From NCBI RefSeq assembly GCF_958301595.1, contig NZ_CATQJU010000001.1, positions 1,364,001 to 1,428,000 of the forward strand: 64,000 nt of DNA, written 5' to 3'. The number at the start of each line of letters is the position of its first letter. Positions within the stretch are counted from its first letter, which is position 1. Origin of the DNA: Porphyromonas vaginalis (GTDB taxonomy: Bacteria; Bacteroidota; Bacteroidia; Bacteroidales; Porphyromonadaceae). The notes under the pieces are model-generated. The model saw only the letters and a program-made list of their open reading frames with translations. It did no database searches and was not told the DNA's origin. Below, piece by piece: positions 49,984 through 59,846 of the stretch. A program made the position numbers and the translations under genes.

Positions 49984-52323
49984 TTATTGTCTAAGAAAAG
50001 ATTTCAAGGAGAGAGTTTTGAACCCAAGAATTTTCGATTTGAGCTGTAATCCATTGTCCGATGTTAGCATGATAGGGTTTTGATCTTTATATTTTAATGC
50101 TACTGATATAATCATGTTATCAGGTGAACGCTTGTCAAAGTCTTCTGGCAAGAGAGCGGTGTTGGCAAACTCGTAGATAATCTCATGTTGTGTCTCGTTG
50201 TTCAGATTACGAAGAGCTTTCTCTGCATTGCGTTTACCTTCGTCACTCAACTTTATCTTCATCTTATCGAGTTCATCTGTGACCTTGGCAGACAAAATGA
50301 TAGGATATTTCTTATCAATCTTACTGATGATGTCCGGACAATTTACAAAGACATTCGTGTCTATGATGTAATAGTTCTTCTTGTTCGAGCTTAGCTCTTT
50401 TTTAGTGCGTTCAAACTTTGATAAGTCAATCTTTCCGACTACTTTTACTCCAATTGTTGGAGTAGAAACTTCTGATTTAGTCGTTTCCTCCATAGTTTGG
50501 CTTGGTTCTGTAATTTGAGTGGCTTCAATCTTGTTATTGGGAATAACCTTTATGCCTCCATCATACTTGTCGCAGTTATCAATAAATTGTAAGACTGTTG
50601 GTGATACTGTATGGAATTCGTGTAAAGGGATGTCAGAAATGATGAGTGTGGTGCTAAGCGAACGGCTCGTTGCGACATTGAAGCGACGGTCTTCAAGCGC
50701 AAATCCAGGGTTGCGCCCAGGGATATAAAAAACTGCATAATCAACTGTCATGCCTTGGATCCGATCAATGGTCTCAATGGTTATGTCCAACTCTATGTCA
50801 GATGTGCAAAATCGTTTTTGCAACTCTTTGACAGATTCACGAAATGGTGTAATAATCGCCAATGATCGTGTTGGATAATGACTCTCCATCGTATCAATCA
50901 CACTTTGGATGATTAGATTTGCTTTATCGGAATACACCCCATTGCGAGCATCAAAAGTACAATGGTATATGACACCTCCTCTAGTTGGAAAAAGAGGACT
51001 ATTAGCATCTGAAAAGTCAAGGTATTCTTTCTTTACTGACACAAAGCGGTTGCCGTAGAAAAGCTTGGTAAGAGTAGCTGAACGACTTGTAAGACGAAAT
51101 GTCGTAATAATACGATATGACGTAATCTGAGACCCTAACGCCACCGTTTTTAATCCTTCCACTTGAGTTGAGATATTCCACGAATTATATTGTGGATTGT
51201 TTAGTTTCACAATAGGTGGCAACTGCATAGGGTCGCCCACAATCAAGCAATTTATGCCTAACTGCTTAAAAGCCACGATAGTTGTAAGGAAGGCCTGAGA
51301 GGCCTCTTCTATGACTACTAGATCATATTGTGGTAATCCGTACAGGGCCTTCTTCTTCTCACTATAAACGCTCGCCAATTGATAATTTGTGGCACAAAGC
51401 AGTTCGCCTCTTGGAACTTGTAAATCAGCAGTAGCCTCTTTTATTCCAGGTACTTGCTTTCGCTCGTCAATAGAGAGGTTTGTCTTACTGACACGGCCTT
51501 GCTTGACATGCTTCTGGAGTGGCTTCTGTTTAATAAGCTCTATGAGACCTTTGTTCGCCATAGTGGTGACACAAACAGCTTTACTAGCATCAAGGTATGA
51601 AGAAATAATCGACGCTATGGTATAACTCTTACCAGTGCCTGGAGGACCTTGTACGATACAGCAATGTTCATTGGCGAGTGTATCTATGATAGTGTCAGAG
51701 ATACTTGTTGGCTTCTGCTCATCAAATGCAAGTTCCTCGGGATCCCACTCTTCATAATTGATAGTTGGTTCAAGGTTAAGTTCCTTGTTTGAAGAGAACG
51801 CATCTATATAGTTGGATAGGTCGCGATAATACTCTACAGGAGGAAATGGGTTGTGAACTATAAGTGAAAGACTTTTACCATCAGCCAATGCCTTTGATAA
51901 TATGTCATACAACTTAAAGCTAAATCCAGAGCATGCAACATAGTCATAATCGGGGTCACCAGTATGCATATAGTACATCGGGGTCATGTCAGAACCGGGA
52001 GAATGGAAGTCCTTATTGCTTACGAACTCCTCCCAGCGGCATGTCCACTCTGTAACGTGCACACCTAATGCCTGCTTTGCACCTTTCTTTATTATGCACA
52101 CACCTTTTTGGACTTTCAAGCGAGGAGCCATACAATGGGGGCATTTAAGGATAATCATACCTGTCTCGCTCTGAATGGAGTCTACATAAGCAAGAGACAG
52201 CTCGCCTTTTTTGAACAGGTCTCGCATCTGCAAGCGGTTTATCTTTTGTTGCTCCTCGATTGCCTCCTTTACTTGGTCTGCAAAGAATGACTTATAGTTG
52301 GAAAGCTTGATATTGTCTGTCAT
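49984..52323 (-). CDS. SF1 (DNA2/NAM7-like) helicase with C-terminal PIN nuclease domain
   Basis: 779 residues. The helicase core is split AAA_11/AAA_12: Walker A GPPGTGKS (226-233), DEAS-like VVIEEAS (336-342), GDPMQLPPIV (363-372), then ETIDRIQGMTVDYA (517-530) and NVATSRS (549-555). From ~645 a PIN_4-like domain follows: IIDTNVFV (Asp655), VTDELDKMK (Glu684), SPDNMIIS (Asp735) and LTSDNG (Asp756), which together give the four acidic residues of a PIN RNase. The N-terminal ~200 residues, with CPHC at 61-64, are unrecognised. The combination suggests an ATP-driven translocase feeding a nucleic acid to a ribonuclease. It starts 2 bp after the stop of the giant sacsin-like gene, so the two form one transcript. 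AT-richer than its chromosomal neighbours. Confidence 0.85.
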   Translation of the reverse strand: MTDNIKLSNYKSFFADQVKEAIEEQQKINRLQMRDLFKKGELSLAYVDSIQSETGMIILKCPHCMAPRLKVQKGVCIIKKGAKQALGVHVTEWTCRWEEFVSNKDFHSPGSDMTPMYYMHTGDPDYDYVACSGFSFKLYDILSKALADGKSLSLIVHNPFPPVEYYRDLSNYIDAFSSNKELNLEPTINYEEWDPEELAFDEQKPTSISDTIIDTLANEHCCIVQGPPGTGKSYTIASIISSYLDASKAVCVTTMANKGLIELIKQKPLQKHVKQGRVSKTNLSIDERKQVPGIKEATADLQVPRGELLCATNYQLASVYSEKKKALYGLPQYDLVVIEEASQAFLTTIVAFKQLGINCLIVGDPMQLPPIVKLNNPQYNSWNISTQVEGLKTVALGSQITSYRIITTFRLTSRSATLTKLFYGNRFVSVKKEYLDFSDANSPLFPTRGGVIYHCTFDARNGVYSDKANLIIQSVIDTMESHYPTRSLAIITPFRESVKELQKRFCTSDIELDITIETIDRIQGMTVDYAVFYIPGRNPGFALEDRRFNVATSRSLSTTLIISDIPLHEFHTVSPTVLQFIDNCDKYDGGIKVIPNNKIEATQITEPSQTMEETTKSEVSTPTIGVKVVGKIDLSKFERTKKELSSNKKNYYIIDTNVFVNCPDIISKIDKKYPIILSAKVTDELDKMKIKLSDEGKRNAEKALRNLNNETQHEIIYEFANTALLPEDFDKRSPDNMIISVALKYKDQNPIMLTSDNGLQLKSKILGFKTLSLKSFLRQ

Positions 52324-52325
52324 AA

Positions 52326-55300
52326 TCAGTAGTCGTTGTCGTCGTAATCATCATTGCCGTCCTCTGCTTCTGCCATAGCACCAACATAGTGAGCGAATAC
52401 GGCATCCATATTTGTACGTGAAGCAACACGTATTAAGGTATACGCAGTACCCTTGACACCTTCGAGCAATCCTCCGTAGAGAGCCTTGATGACAGCCACT
52501 TTCTCCTTACCGGTAATCTTGATAACAACATCGTCTTTTTCTACGAGTTTCAGGAATTCCTCGGCGTTGTTGATGAAGTGGAAATTCTTGCCTTGTCCAT
52601 CAAGATAAACGCAAATACTCCACCTACCATTGACTACGTTATTCCATACTGAGGGAGAAACGTACATTACGCCACGAGCCGCACTACAAGTATGAATGTA
52701 TCTACCATCTTTAAGTTTGTGTACAGTTACATCACTCGCATTACGCACGAACTCTTCCATCGTCTCCTCAGGCTCTGCATGCATCTCATTTTTGAGGTTC
52801 TGGTACAGACGCAACTGAGCAAGATAGTTGGTGTCGGCAATCTGATCTGGCTTGATGTTACATTGAGCCAAGAGGTCAATTTCTTCCCTTGTTGGCCGTA
52901 ATGACTCAAGTTCGAGAGGTGTACCATGCGAACGAAGACGCTCAATTTCCTCGTGGGTGAAATTCTTCAGATGCTTACGAGTGCGAGGCTTGTAAGGTCT
53001 GTCTCCGACTGGCTGATAGTCCTTATCCTTATCAACAGACCCCATGTAACCATTTCTATCAGGATCGTAATCTTTATGAGGCTTATTCGAAGGAGAGTGA
53101 GATGTGCCAGAAGTTTGATTCTGGGCAGACCTTGCTTCCTCCTTATCCGTCGTGTCAACATCATCGTCAACTTCTACATCTTCCGTTTCATCTACTTCTT
53201 CATAATCATCGTTATCAATTTCACCTTCATCAACCTGCTCGTAAGTATCATACTGTTCAAGATCATCATCTGCCTCATCCTCTGTTGTAGATGAAGTTGC
53301 ATAACCAGCAGGTGAGTCTGTACGTTGCTGTTGTAGACGAGAGTCAGAAGCAGGTCGCTGCGATTCGGCTTGGGTAGGAGCTTGTGATGTTGGCGTTGTT
53401 TCTGCATCATCTTCTTCTTCAACTTCTGGCTCGTCTGCAGGTCTTGCCATTACATCAGTATTTGAAACGGATGGATTATCATTCACGCTAACGACTTTTG
53501 TTGAGTCAATTTGCGGGTCTTCTGTTAATGTGTCGGCCGTTTCTTCTGTAGCGAGATTTGCAGAATCATTCGTAGTATCACTATAGTAGTCTGTTTCGGT
53601 ATCGACAGGTTCTGCTTTCTCCGGCTCTATATTAATGGTCAAACCCAAGGACTTAAGACAAGCGCGGAATTTTTCATCGTATGTGAGTGAAGAGCAATAC
53701 TTTTCGATGCATGCTTCTACAGTAACACTATCATCAAGAACGTCTTCACATACATTATCATACACGTCAAAACCTACCAGTTGCTTCAATCTACTACAGA
53801 ACTTTGTAAAGGTACGATTATGCTTCCATGAGCTTACATAATAAAGGTGGTTGTCATCGTTATAGATACGCTCCACATCATTATGTATCGTGTCATAACC
53901 TAGGTCTATCCTTTCACATACAACAAAATGATACTGCGACAGCTTTGTATTATAGCGTTCGTAGAGTTCTTGAAATCGAACTGGGTTCTCGATAGCCGAC
54001 AAGATAAGCAGACGAGGTCTAAGTATGGCAACCATCTCCTCAGTTTCATCTTGTTTGCCTATAGGTGTTGCCACAAAATCAGAACTTGTCAGACATTTTA
54101 TCTTCAGCATGTCGCAAACTTTCACAAAGGGATCACTGTCTGTTGGAAATGCGCTTGTTCCCATAACAAACTCATCACCACGGAAGATGTTCCTTTCCTG
54201 CGTTGCATCTGGATGAATAGCATAAAGTTCCGTAATATGCTTCTTCTGCCCCTTGCCATTACGCCATTCTGCAGTTGGCGTTTTACGATAGTTGTCAACT
54301 AATGTCTCATCTTGATTAGGCGAAGAAAGCATCCAATTTATCACAGTTTTACGGAAATAAGACTCCTTATCTCTTGGATGTGTAACCCGTGCAAGGTAGT
54401 AAAGGCAATCTTCAAAAGAGAGAGTTTTAAGGAAGTTGATCTTTTCAAATAATTCGCGAGCATCACGATTATCAATAGAGTCGATGATCGCTTTGCAAGG
54501 AACCTTCTCTTGCCATTGAGGTGCCTTGGCACGAACAGCATAACCAGCTATGTGAGGTGCATACAACAACTCCGGCTTCTGGACAGAATTCTCTGTTGGG
54601 ATGCATACAACATTATTGAAGGCCCCTTTCTCTATCCAAGTTTCGTATTCTGACCAGCGACGAGAGAAGCATTCTGCCCAGAAGTAGCATGCAAATGTGC
54701 GATTATCAAGGAACTTCAAATCATCAAGCGTCATATTCTGATGCAAGCCTTCTGCTTTGAAGTATGACTTGATGATATCCTTATTATCCTCAAAGATATA
54801 TGCGTCAGAAAGATATGATAGCTCTGCCACACCATTCCCCTCAAAGTCACACGTTGGAGAATAAGCAGATCCAAGTGTCAGTTCATTAGCAAACTTGTAG
54901 GTTGTCTCTGTAGACTTTACAAGATATTTGATCTGTTTCCGAAGGTCCTTGTCGATGTTGTACTCATTCTGTATTTTGGCAACCTCACGCACAAACTGGA
55001 TATGAATGTCGGAAATACTACTTTCATCGTCAGCAAATTTAGCAAGATAATCCTTCACCTTCGCTTCAATCCACCTTTGCTTTGTAGTGATAAGATTGCG
55101 ATTATTGTATTCCTCAGAGATAAGCAGTAACAACTCTTTGTTTTTCTTCGCGATGTCTGGATGCACCTCGTCGGATAGGGTAATATACTTGAATGGTTCA
55201 GAAATAGAGGCTTCATCCACATGAACGATTAAGGCTTGTTTGAGAGTCTTATACTCGCCAGATTGAGTGCGTACTCGAAGTTGGACAATTTGCTGTCTTC

Positions 55301-58300
55301 TTTCTTCCCAGTTGTCCTTTAAATCCTTTAGATGCTTGGTCATCATCGCAATAACCGAATCCAAAGACTCTGCCTCAAGCGAAGCAAGATTAGGCAGAAT
55401 GTCAGAGAATAAGATGTCCTTATTATCAGATTTAAGACCTAATGTCTTGAAGAGCTTCAACCACTCCACCTTCTCACTCTCGTTGTTAGTTCCAATGTAT
55501 GCTGAAGACACAAACTTGGCTGTCTTTACATATTTGGTTACTAAATCCTCTATCTGTTCTTTTTGATATGAGTCAGAGATATAAAGCGATGTGTTGGCAG
55601 TTATGACATCGTTTGTGTCGAGCAAAGGAATCGCCTCGAACTTGTCAACCGCAGCAATCTGCTTTTGGTTTGTTTTTACCCAACGCCAGAAATCAATGTT
55701 GTTTGCCACATCGTTTATTGATTGGCGCAAGTGTGCACTCCGTGCGAGAATGTCGGTTATCGCATTGATGTCAAATTTTGCGATCTTAAAAAATTGAAGT
55801 ACATCTTGTGAGAAGTCATCTGTGTAGCTCTGAGCGAGTACAACATACGTCTTTGGGCACCAGGCTTTTTCATACAGTGTTTTAGCATCTTCGTTATATT
55901 CAAGATACTGGATATCTGCTTCTCTTGATTTTATTACGCTTCCATTATAGGCAAGCAACGGCATATCCTTGATGTTGTTGAAGCTCATACTGCCATCAAA
56001 AATCCTATCTGCATCTCGCTTCAAATACTTCAAGAAGGTCAGCATCGTAGCTTCATCTACAAGAGTAGGGTAGATACCCTCCTTATTCTTGATAACAACA
56101 TCTGTAAAGAAAGATTTGTCCGTAAAAGTTTTTACACCAAACTGCTGACGCAAGAATGACTCCAATTTCTTTGCGTCTTCCTTTTCATAGCCATCAAAAT
56201 ATGCATTCGAAAGCGCATACATCATACTTTCTTGCATCCATATATGACTTATATTATCTGCATAGGAGCTATTCTGTTCGAGTGCCTCTTGATTGAAGTA
56301 GCGCACCTTATCGTTACAAAGGTAAATATCGTTGCCCTTAATATCAGCACAAAGCAAGACGTAATCTTTGAAACTGTTTCCTTTCAGCTCTGCATCACCA
56401 TGAAACACGTAATCAACAAAAGCCTTGTTGGCTCCATAGTTATTCTCTATAGTAGCATTAACTTTTGCTTGGAAATTAGTATCGCTAACAATTACATCAG
56501 TGATGAATGATTCCGTAGTGAATTTCTTGAATCCGAGATAATCAAAAATGGTGGCTAGCTTCTCTTTCTCTTCAACAGACAAGCCCTCAAAATAGATGTG
56601 AGACAGAATGTTGACAATATTATCGCCCATCCAAACTTCTTGAATCAGGTCGTAAGCATCGTCATTGAAGAAATAACGATAATTGGTGTAGTCGGTGCTC
56701 ACTTTGCCATCCTCTGTGATATATGGGACTTTTCTGCCATCAGCCTTTAGATTCACATCATTTGCTGATAGGTAACGATAGAATGCTACCGAGTTCTCTG
56801 GCACGGTGAGCCGTTCCATGGCATCTTTATCGGAAAGAATGAAAGTAGTAATCATTGAAGCTGCAGAGAATGCCCGGAAATACTCATCAGCAAATGCCTT
56901 CCAGTTGCAATCTTCTTCAAAACTAATTCTTGAAGCATCGCAAAGATGTGGAATAAACCTGCGCAGAAATCCTATTCCACTACAATTAGCGTCGAAATCA
57001 TAGTAGAGACTTCCTGCTGTAAACAAATTGCCTTTGTATTCAATAAATATATTTTTCTTTGCAAACTCGTTTAGTTCATCCTCACTCAACCAATGTCTTA
57101 TAAATCGTGTATTGTTCTCGGGAACTGTCAACCATGTCTGGAAATTAGTTTCCTCACATTTCTTTACAACAGCATCAACCTTTACATCAAGGCTTGAAGG
57201 AGAATGCTTGTACAAGAAATCCATGAATGCCTCCGATTGTCTTAACTCATCAACTGGCAAGGAGTAGTCACCCAACTCCATAAGAATTATGAAGTCTTTG
57301 TCAGAAATGACTCCGTTCGCTGTCATGCCAGTCATGTCGTTAATAATATTGTCGATGCATTCAAAGGTTTGTTCACCATTCTTGTCCACGCATGGAACAA
57401 AAGGCTCTTCTTTTATGAGCTTTTCAAATTCTTCCTGGAACTCCTCTATAAACGTCTTATACACGCGTCTCTTCTTGCACTCATCAAAGTCTGGGATAAG
57501 TGCAAAGATAGAGTCAAGGTCGTATTTTTTGCTTTCAATAAGTTGCTTGATCCAATAAAAGAACTGTTTACCGGCAATACGAGCAATAACGTGATTGAGT
57601 TCGATGTCCTCAATATCATCACGTTGGCCATTTGGCACCATATCGGTGTTCATTAGGAAATTGAAGCCCCAATCAGCACGCTTCGCTGGAAGGTAGCAAT
57701 ACAATATGGCATCATCAACGGGCATTAACTTGCGTCCGTCTTTCCTGCAGGCAAACTTTACCGCGGTCTTACGGAAGTTTCTATACTTCTCTGGGATTTT
57801 CTCATAACCATCAGAACGAAGTGAATCGGGATTTGCTAAAACATCGTTTATCTTATCGGTGATTTCCTCTGGTATATCATCAACAAGAGCATCCGAAACA
57901 CACCAGTCTTTATTGTCTTTTTCGCGTATAATCGGCTCTTGCTTACCTTCAATAAAGATGCTTACCTTCTTGATGTTTGGGATGAATAATATGACACGTT
58001 CTGAGTCGAACACATCTGTGAATAAATCGACATAGTTATCGTCTCTATCTTCGTCCATTAGTATTTCCGCATCTCTTGGTCGAAGTGCAAACTTCACTCT
58101 AAACTCATCATTAGGATGCCGGAGAAATATCGACTTTATATCAGGGTCTATTTTATTATACTCTGTCCAAATAGGTAGTATCTGCCATGGGGTGTTGATC
58201 ACATCAGTAGCTGACTTGTCAAATCTAAAAGAATACTTACCTGAGTTTAGAAGCACGTAGTCGCTGTCAAGGAATACGGTCTTAAAGCCAATGCCTTTAT

Positions 58301-58991
58301 ATCCAATGACTTCTGAATTGTCTGCCTTTTCGCCATCATTTATATCGCAAATGGCTGCAATGTTCTTAGGATTGAAATAGTCGCCCGTATGCTGGAATAT
58401 TAGATACCGCTTTGTAATATGAAATTCCACTTCAACAGGTAAGGCTTGATACTCGTTATTATTAGTACGACGAGGATAGTCATTAGCATTCTGCAAAAGC
58501 TCATAGATGAACACTTCTTTGCCACTCTGTGTGAGCTGCTTTTTGAGAGTGTCTAGTGAACGAACAATCTTCTTCGCGGCACCTGCAGGATAACGCATTA
58601 TGCCATTGTAAAGGCTGCTCACAATCGCTTTCTGCCATACTGGCGTTACTTCTTTGTGCAAGTCAATACCAAACTTGAAAGGATCTGTCTCAAGTAGCAC
58701 CCATGTGAATTTGTAATAAGCAAAACGCTTAAAGTCTTCATCGCTTCTAAATGATATTGATAGATTTTTGATGCCACGTTCCTTGTCCTCAATCTTTATG
58801 AAGTCAGTATTACGGATGTCTCTTATCGTGTACCATCCTTCATGCTTTTGTGGTGCAAACTGACCAATAAACTGATTGTTTTCGAGACGCAATCTTCGTT
58901 TGACACTTTCTGCAGCTTTTGAATTTGCATACGTAATGCCCTTGCGTTGAGTGTTATGTCGTTTTGACTCTTTTATTGGATGATCCTGCAT
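52326..58991 (-). CDS. Giant (2221-residue) protein with sacsin/Hsp90-like GHKL ATPase domain
   Basis: No signal peptide or membrane segment. Residues ~140-330 resemble the sacsin-type GHKL ATPase: N-box IYELLQNANDYP (162-173, Glu164, Asn168), CDINDGEKADNSEVIGYKG with the glycine-rich GYKGIGFKTVF (230-240) that corresponds to GxGxG/GIGF motifs. Residues ~330-1830 are long, mostly alpha-helical, without motifs I know. ~1840-2000 is acidic and low-complexity (long runs of Asp/Glu, Thr, Ser), a likely flexible linker. A conserved-looking C-terminal domain (~2060-2221) contains DGRYIHTCSAARGVMYVSP. Large GHKL ATPases with helicase partners are typical of prokaryotic conflict systems. No named system is recognised. 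Upstream lies a -7 box at 59175. Confidence 0.8.
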   Translation of the reverse strand: MQDHPIKESKRHNTQRKGITYANSKAAESVKRRLRLENNQFIGQFAPQKHEGWYTIRDIRNTDFIKIEDKERGIKNLSISFRSDEDFKRFAYYKFTWVLLETDPFKFGIDLHKEVTPVWQKAIVSSLYNGIMRYPAGAAKKIVRSLDTLKKQLTQSGKEVFIYELLQNANDYPRRTNNNEYQALPVEVEFHITKRYLIFQHTGDYFNPKNIAAICDINDGEKADNSEVIGYKGIGFKTVFLDSDYVLLNSGKYSFRFDKSATDVINTPWQILPIWTEYNKIDPDIKSIFLRHPNDEFRVKFALRPRDAEILMDEDRDDNYVDLFTDVFDSERVILFIPNIKKVSIFIEGKQEPIIREKDNKDWCVSDALVDDIPEEITDKINDVLANPDSLRSDGYEKIPEKYRNFRKTAVKFACRKDGRKLMPVDDAILYCYLPAKRADWGFNFLMNTDMVPNGQRDDIEDIELNHVIARIAGKQFFYWIKQLIESKKYDLDSIFALIPDFDECKKRRVYKTFIEEFQEEFEKLIKEEPFVPCVDKNGEQTFECIDNIINDMTGMTANGVISDKDFIILMELGDYSLPVDELRQSEAFMDFLYKHSPSSLDVKVDAVVKKCEETNFQTWLTVPENNTRFIRHWLSEDELNEFAKKNIFIEYKGNLFTAGSLYYDFDANCSGIGFLRRFIPHLCDASRISFEEDCNWKAFADEYFRAFSAASMITTFILSDKDAMERLTVPENSVAFYRYLSANDVNLKADGRKVPYITEDGKVSTDYTNYRYFFNDDAYDLIQEVWMGDNIVNILSHIYFEGLSVEEKEKLATIFDYLGFKKFTTESFITDVIVSDTNFQAKVNATIENNYGANKAFVDYVFHGDAELKGNSFKDYVLLCADIKGNDIYLCNDKVRYFNQEALEQNSSYADNISHIWMQESMMYALSNAYFDGYEKEDAKKLESFLRQQFGVKTFTDKSFFTDVVIKNKEGIYPTLVDEATMLTFLKYLKRDADRIFDGSMSFNNIKDMPLLAYNGSVIKSREADIQYLEYNEDAKTLYEKAWCPKTYVVLAQSYTDDFSQDVLQFFKIAKFDINAITDILARSAHLRQSINDVANNIDFWRWVKTNQKQIAAVDKFEAIPLLDTNDVITANTSLYISDSYQKEQIEDLVTKYVKTAKFVSSAYIGTNNESEKVEWLKLFKTLGLKSDNKDILFSDILPNLASLEAESLDSVIAMMTKHLKDLKDNWEERRQQIVQLRVRTQSGEYKTLKQALIVHVDEASISEPFKYITLSDEVHPDIAKKNKELLLLISEEYNNRNLITTKQRWIEAKVKDYLAKFADDESSISDIHIQFVREVAKIQNEYNIDKDLRKQIKYLVKSTETTYKFANELTLGSAYSPTCDFEGNGVAELSYLSDAYIFEDNKDIIKSYFKAEGLHQNMTLDDLKFLDNRTFACYFWAECFSRRWSEYETWIEKGAFNNVVCIPTENSVQKPELLYAPHIAGYAVRAKAPQWQEKVPCKAIIDSIDNRDARELFEKINFLKTLSFEDCLYYLARVTHPRDKESYFRKTVINWMLSSPNQDETLVDNYRKTPTAEWRNGKGQKKHITELYAIHPDATQERNIFRGDEFVMGTSAFPTDSDPFVKVCDMLKIKCLTSSDFVATPIGKQDETEEMVAILRPRLLILSAIENPVRFQELYERYNTKLSQYHFVVCERIDLGYDTIHNDVERIYNDDNHLYYVSSWKHNRTFTKFCSRLKQLVGFDVYDNVCEDVLDDSVTVEACIEKYCSSLTYDEKFRACLKSLGLTINIEPEKAEPVDTETDYYSDTTNDSANLATEETADTLTEDPQIDSTKVVSVNDNPSVSNTDVMARPADEPEVEEEDDAETTPTSQAPTQAESQRPASDSRLQQQRTDSPAGYATSSTTEDEADDDLEQYDTYEQVDEGEIDNDDYEEVDETEDVEVDDDVDTTDKEEARSAQNQTSGTSHSPSNKPHKDYDPDRNGYMGSVDKDKDYQPVGDRPYKPRTRKHLKNFTHEEIERLRSHGTPLELESLRPTREEIDLLAQCNIKPDQIADTNYLAQLRLYQNLKNEMHAEPEETMEEFVRNASDVTVHKLKDGRYIHTCSAARGVMYVSPSVWNNVVNGRWSICVYLDGQGKNFHFINNAEEFLKLVEKDDVVIKITGKEKVAVIKALYGGLLEGVKGTAYTLIRVASRTNMDAVFAHYVGAMAEAEDGNDDYDDNDY

Positions 58992-59437
58992 ATTGTATCT
59001 TCGTGAATGATTTATTCTACTAATCCTTTAGGTGAAGTCTGGAGCAAATTTGATACTTTGAAGATTGTATCGAGACTTGGTCACTTGCGACTACACAACA
59101 TAAGCGTTGGTAATACTAAGACTAACACCTCAGCTAGTTGGCTCTATGGGGGCTGTTTATCTCAGTACTGACCACAAAGATACAAACTTGCAACAAGTCT
59201 GCTCTCTTTTGAGATTTGTACACCTTGGTGGCAACTATCTGAAACTTCTACGCAGAAAATCGAAAAAAATTCCATATGGAGGTTGGCGAATTTCCTCGTG
59301 GGGATCATCCTTTTCTAAGCAAATTCGTATCGTTGGCTTATGAGGGATTCTAATTTATAGTGGGCAGTGTGGCACTCCTCCAGCATCTCAAAAGTGGGTG
59401 TTGGCCTCAAAATAGGAATAAGTAGATAGACTCGCTA
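58992..59437. other. Right end of the island, non-coding, with a degenerate palindrome array
   Basis: 446 bp without a gene. At 59240-59305 there are imperfect palindromes (CCATATGG at 59272, CCTCGTGG at 59294, 22 bp apart, and TTCT-ACGC-AGAA at 59246), looking like a decayed CACGTG-type array. A -7 box lies at 59175-59182. Confidence 0.5.
59175..59182 (-). promoter_or_regulatory. Putative promoter (-7 box) of the giant ATPase/helicase operon
   Basis: TATCTTTG on the minus strand, 184 bp before the ATG of the 2221-residue gene. The -33 box is unclear. Confidence 0.45.
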
Positions 59438-59460
59438 GAGTTTCTGTTGATAGCTTTTCG

Positions 59461-59468
59461 TACATTTG
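59461..59468 (+). promoter_or_regulatory. Putative promoter (-7 box) of the right DUF4190 gene
   Basis: TACATTTG, 30 bp before the ATG. Confidence 0.45.
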
Positions 59469-59498
59469 ACATCGCAAAACATTATCAACTAGTTTCCT

Positions 59499-59846
59499 AT
59501 GGAAGTAAATACTCCTCCTCCCTATGAAAACCGAAATAAGGAGCAACAGGACAAACCCGTTACAAATGTATACGTTCAGAATGTGGTACCGAATCAGAAC
59601 AAGAATTCTCTAGGTACTGCAGGCTTCACCTTGTCGCTGGTCGCTCTAGTCGTAGGCTGGTTCCCCGTCGTAGGCTGGATTGTGTGGGTTCTGGGAGCCA
59701 TCTTCTCTACTATTGGCATCTTTCGTAAGCCACGAGGTCTAGCCATTGCAGGGGCCTGTATCTCTTTCTTTTGGCTTATAATCTTCGTCCTAATCTTCGG
59801 CGTCTTTATGACGGCGGTTGTGGCCAATGGCTACGCTCATCCCTAG
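59499..59846 (+). CDS. DUF4190-type small membrane protein, right copy
   Basis: 115 residues, same architecture as 48995-49342: polar N-terminus, two hydrophobic helices (LGTAGFTLSLVALVVGWFPVVG and ISFFWLIIFVLIFGVFM) and a basic GIFRKPRGLA loop. Differences from the left copy are nearly all in the N-terminal ~55 residues, showing selection on the membrane part or recent exchange. Function unknown. It converges with wbqC with a 4 bp overlap. Confidence 0.8.
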   Translation: MEVNTPPPYENRNKEQQDKPVTNVYVQNVVPNQNKNSLGTAGFTLSLVALVVGWFPVVGWIVWVLGAIFSTIGIFRKPRGLAIAGACISFFWLIIFVLIFGVFMTAVVANGYAHP

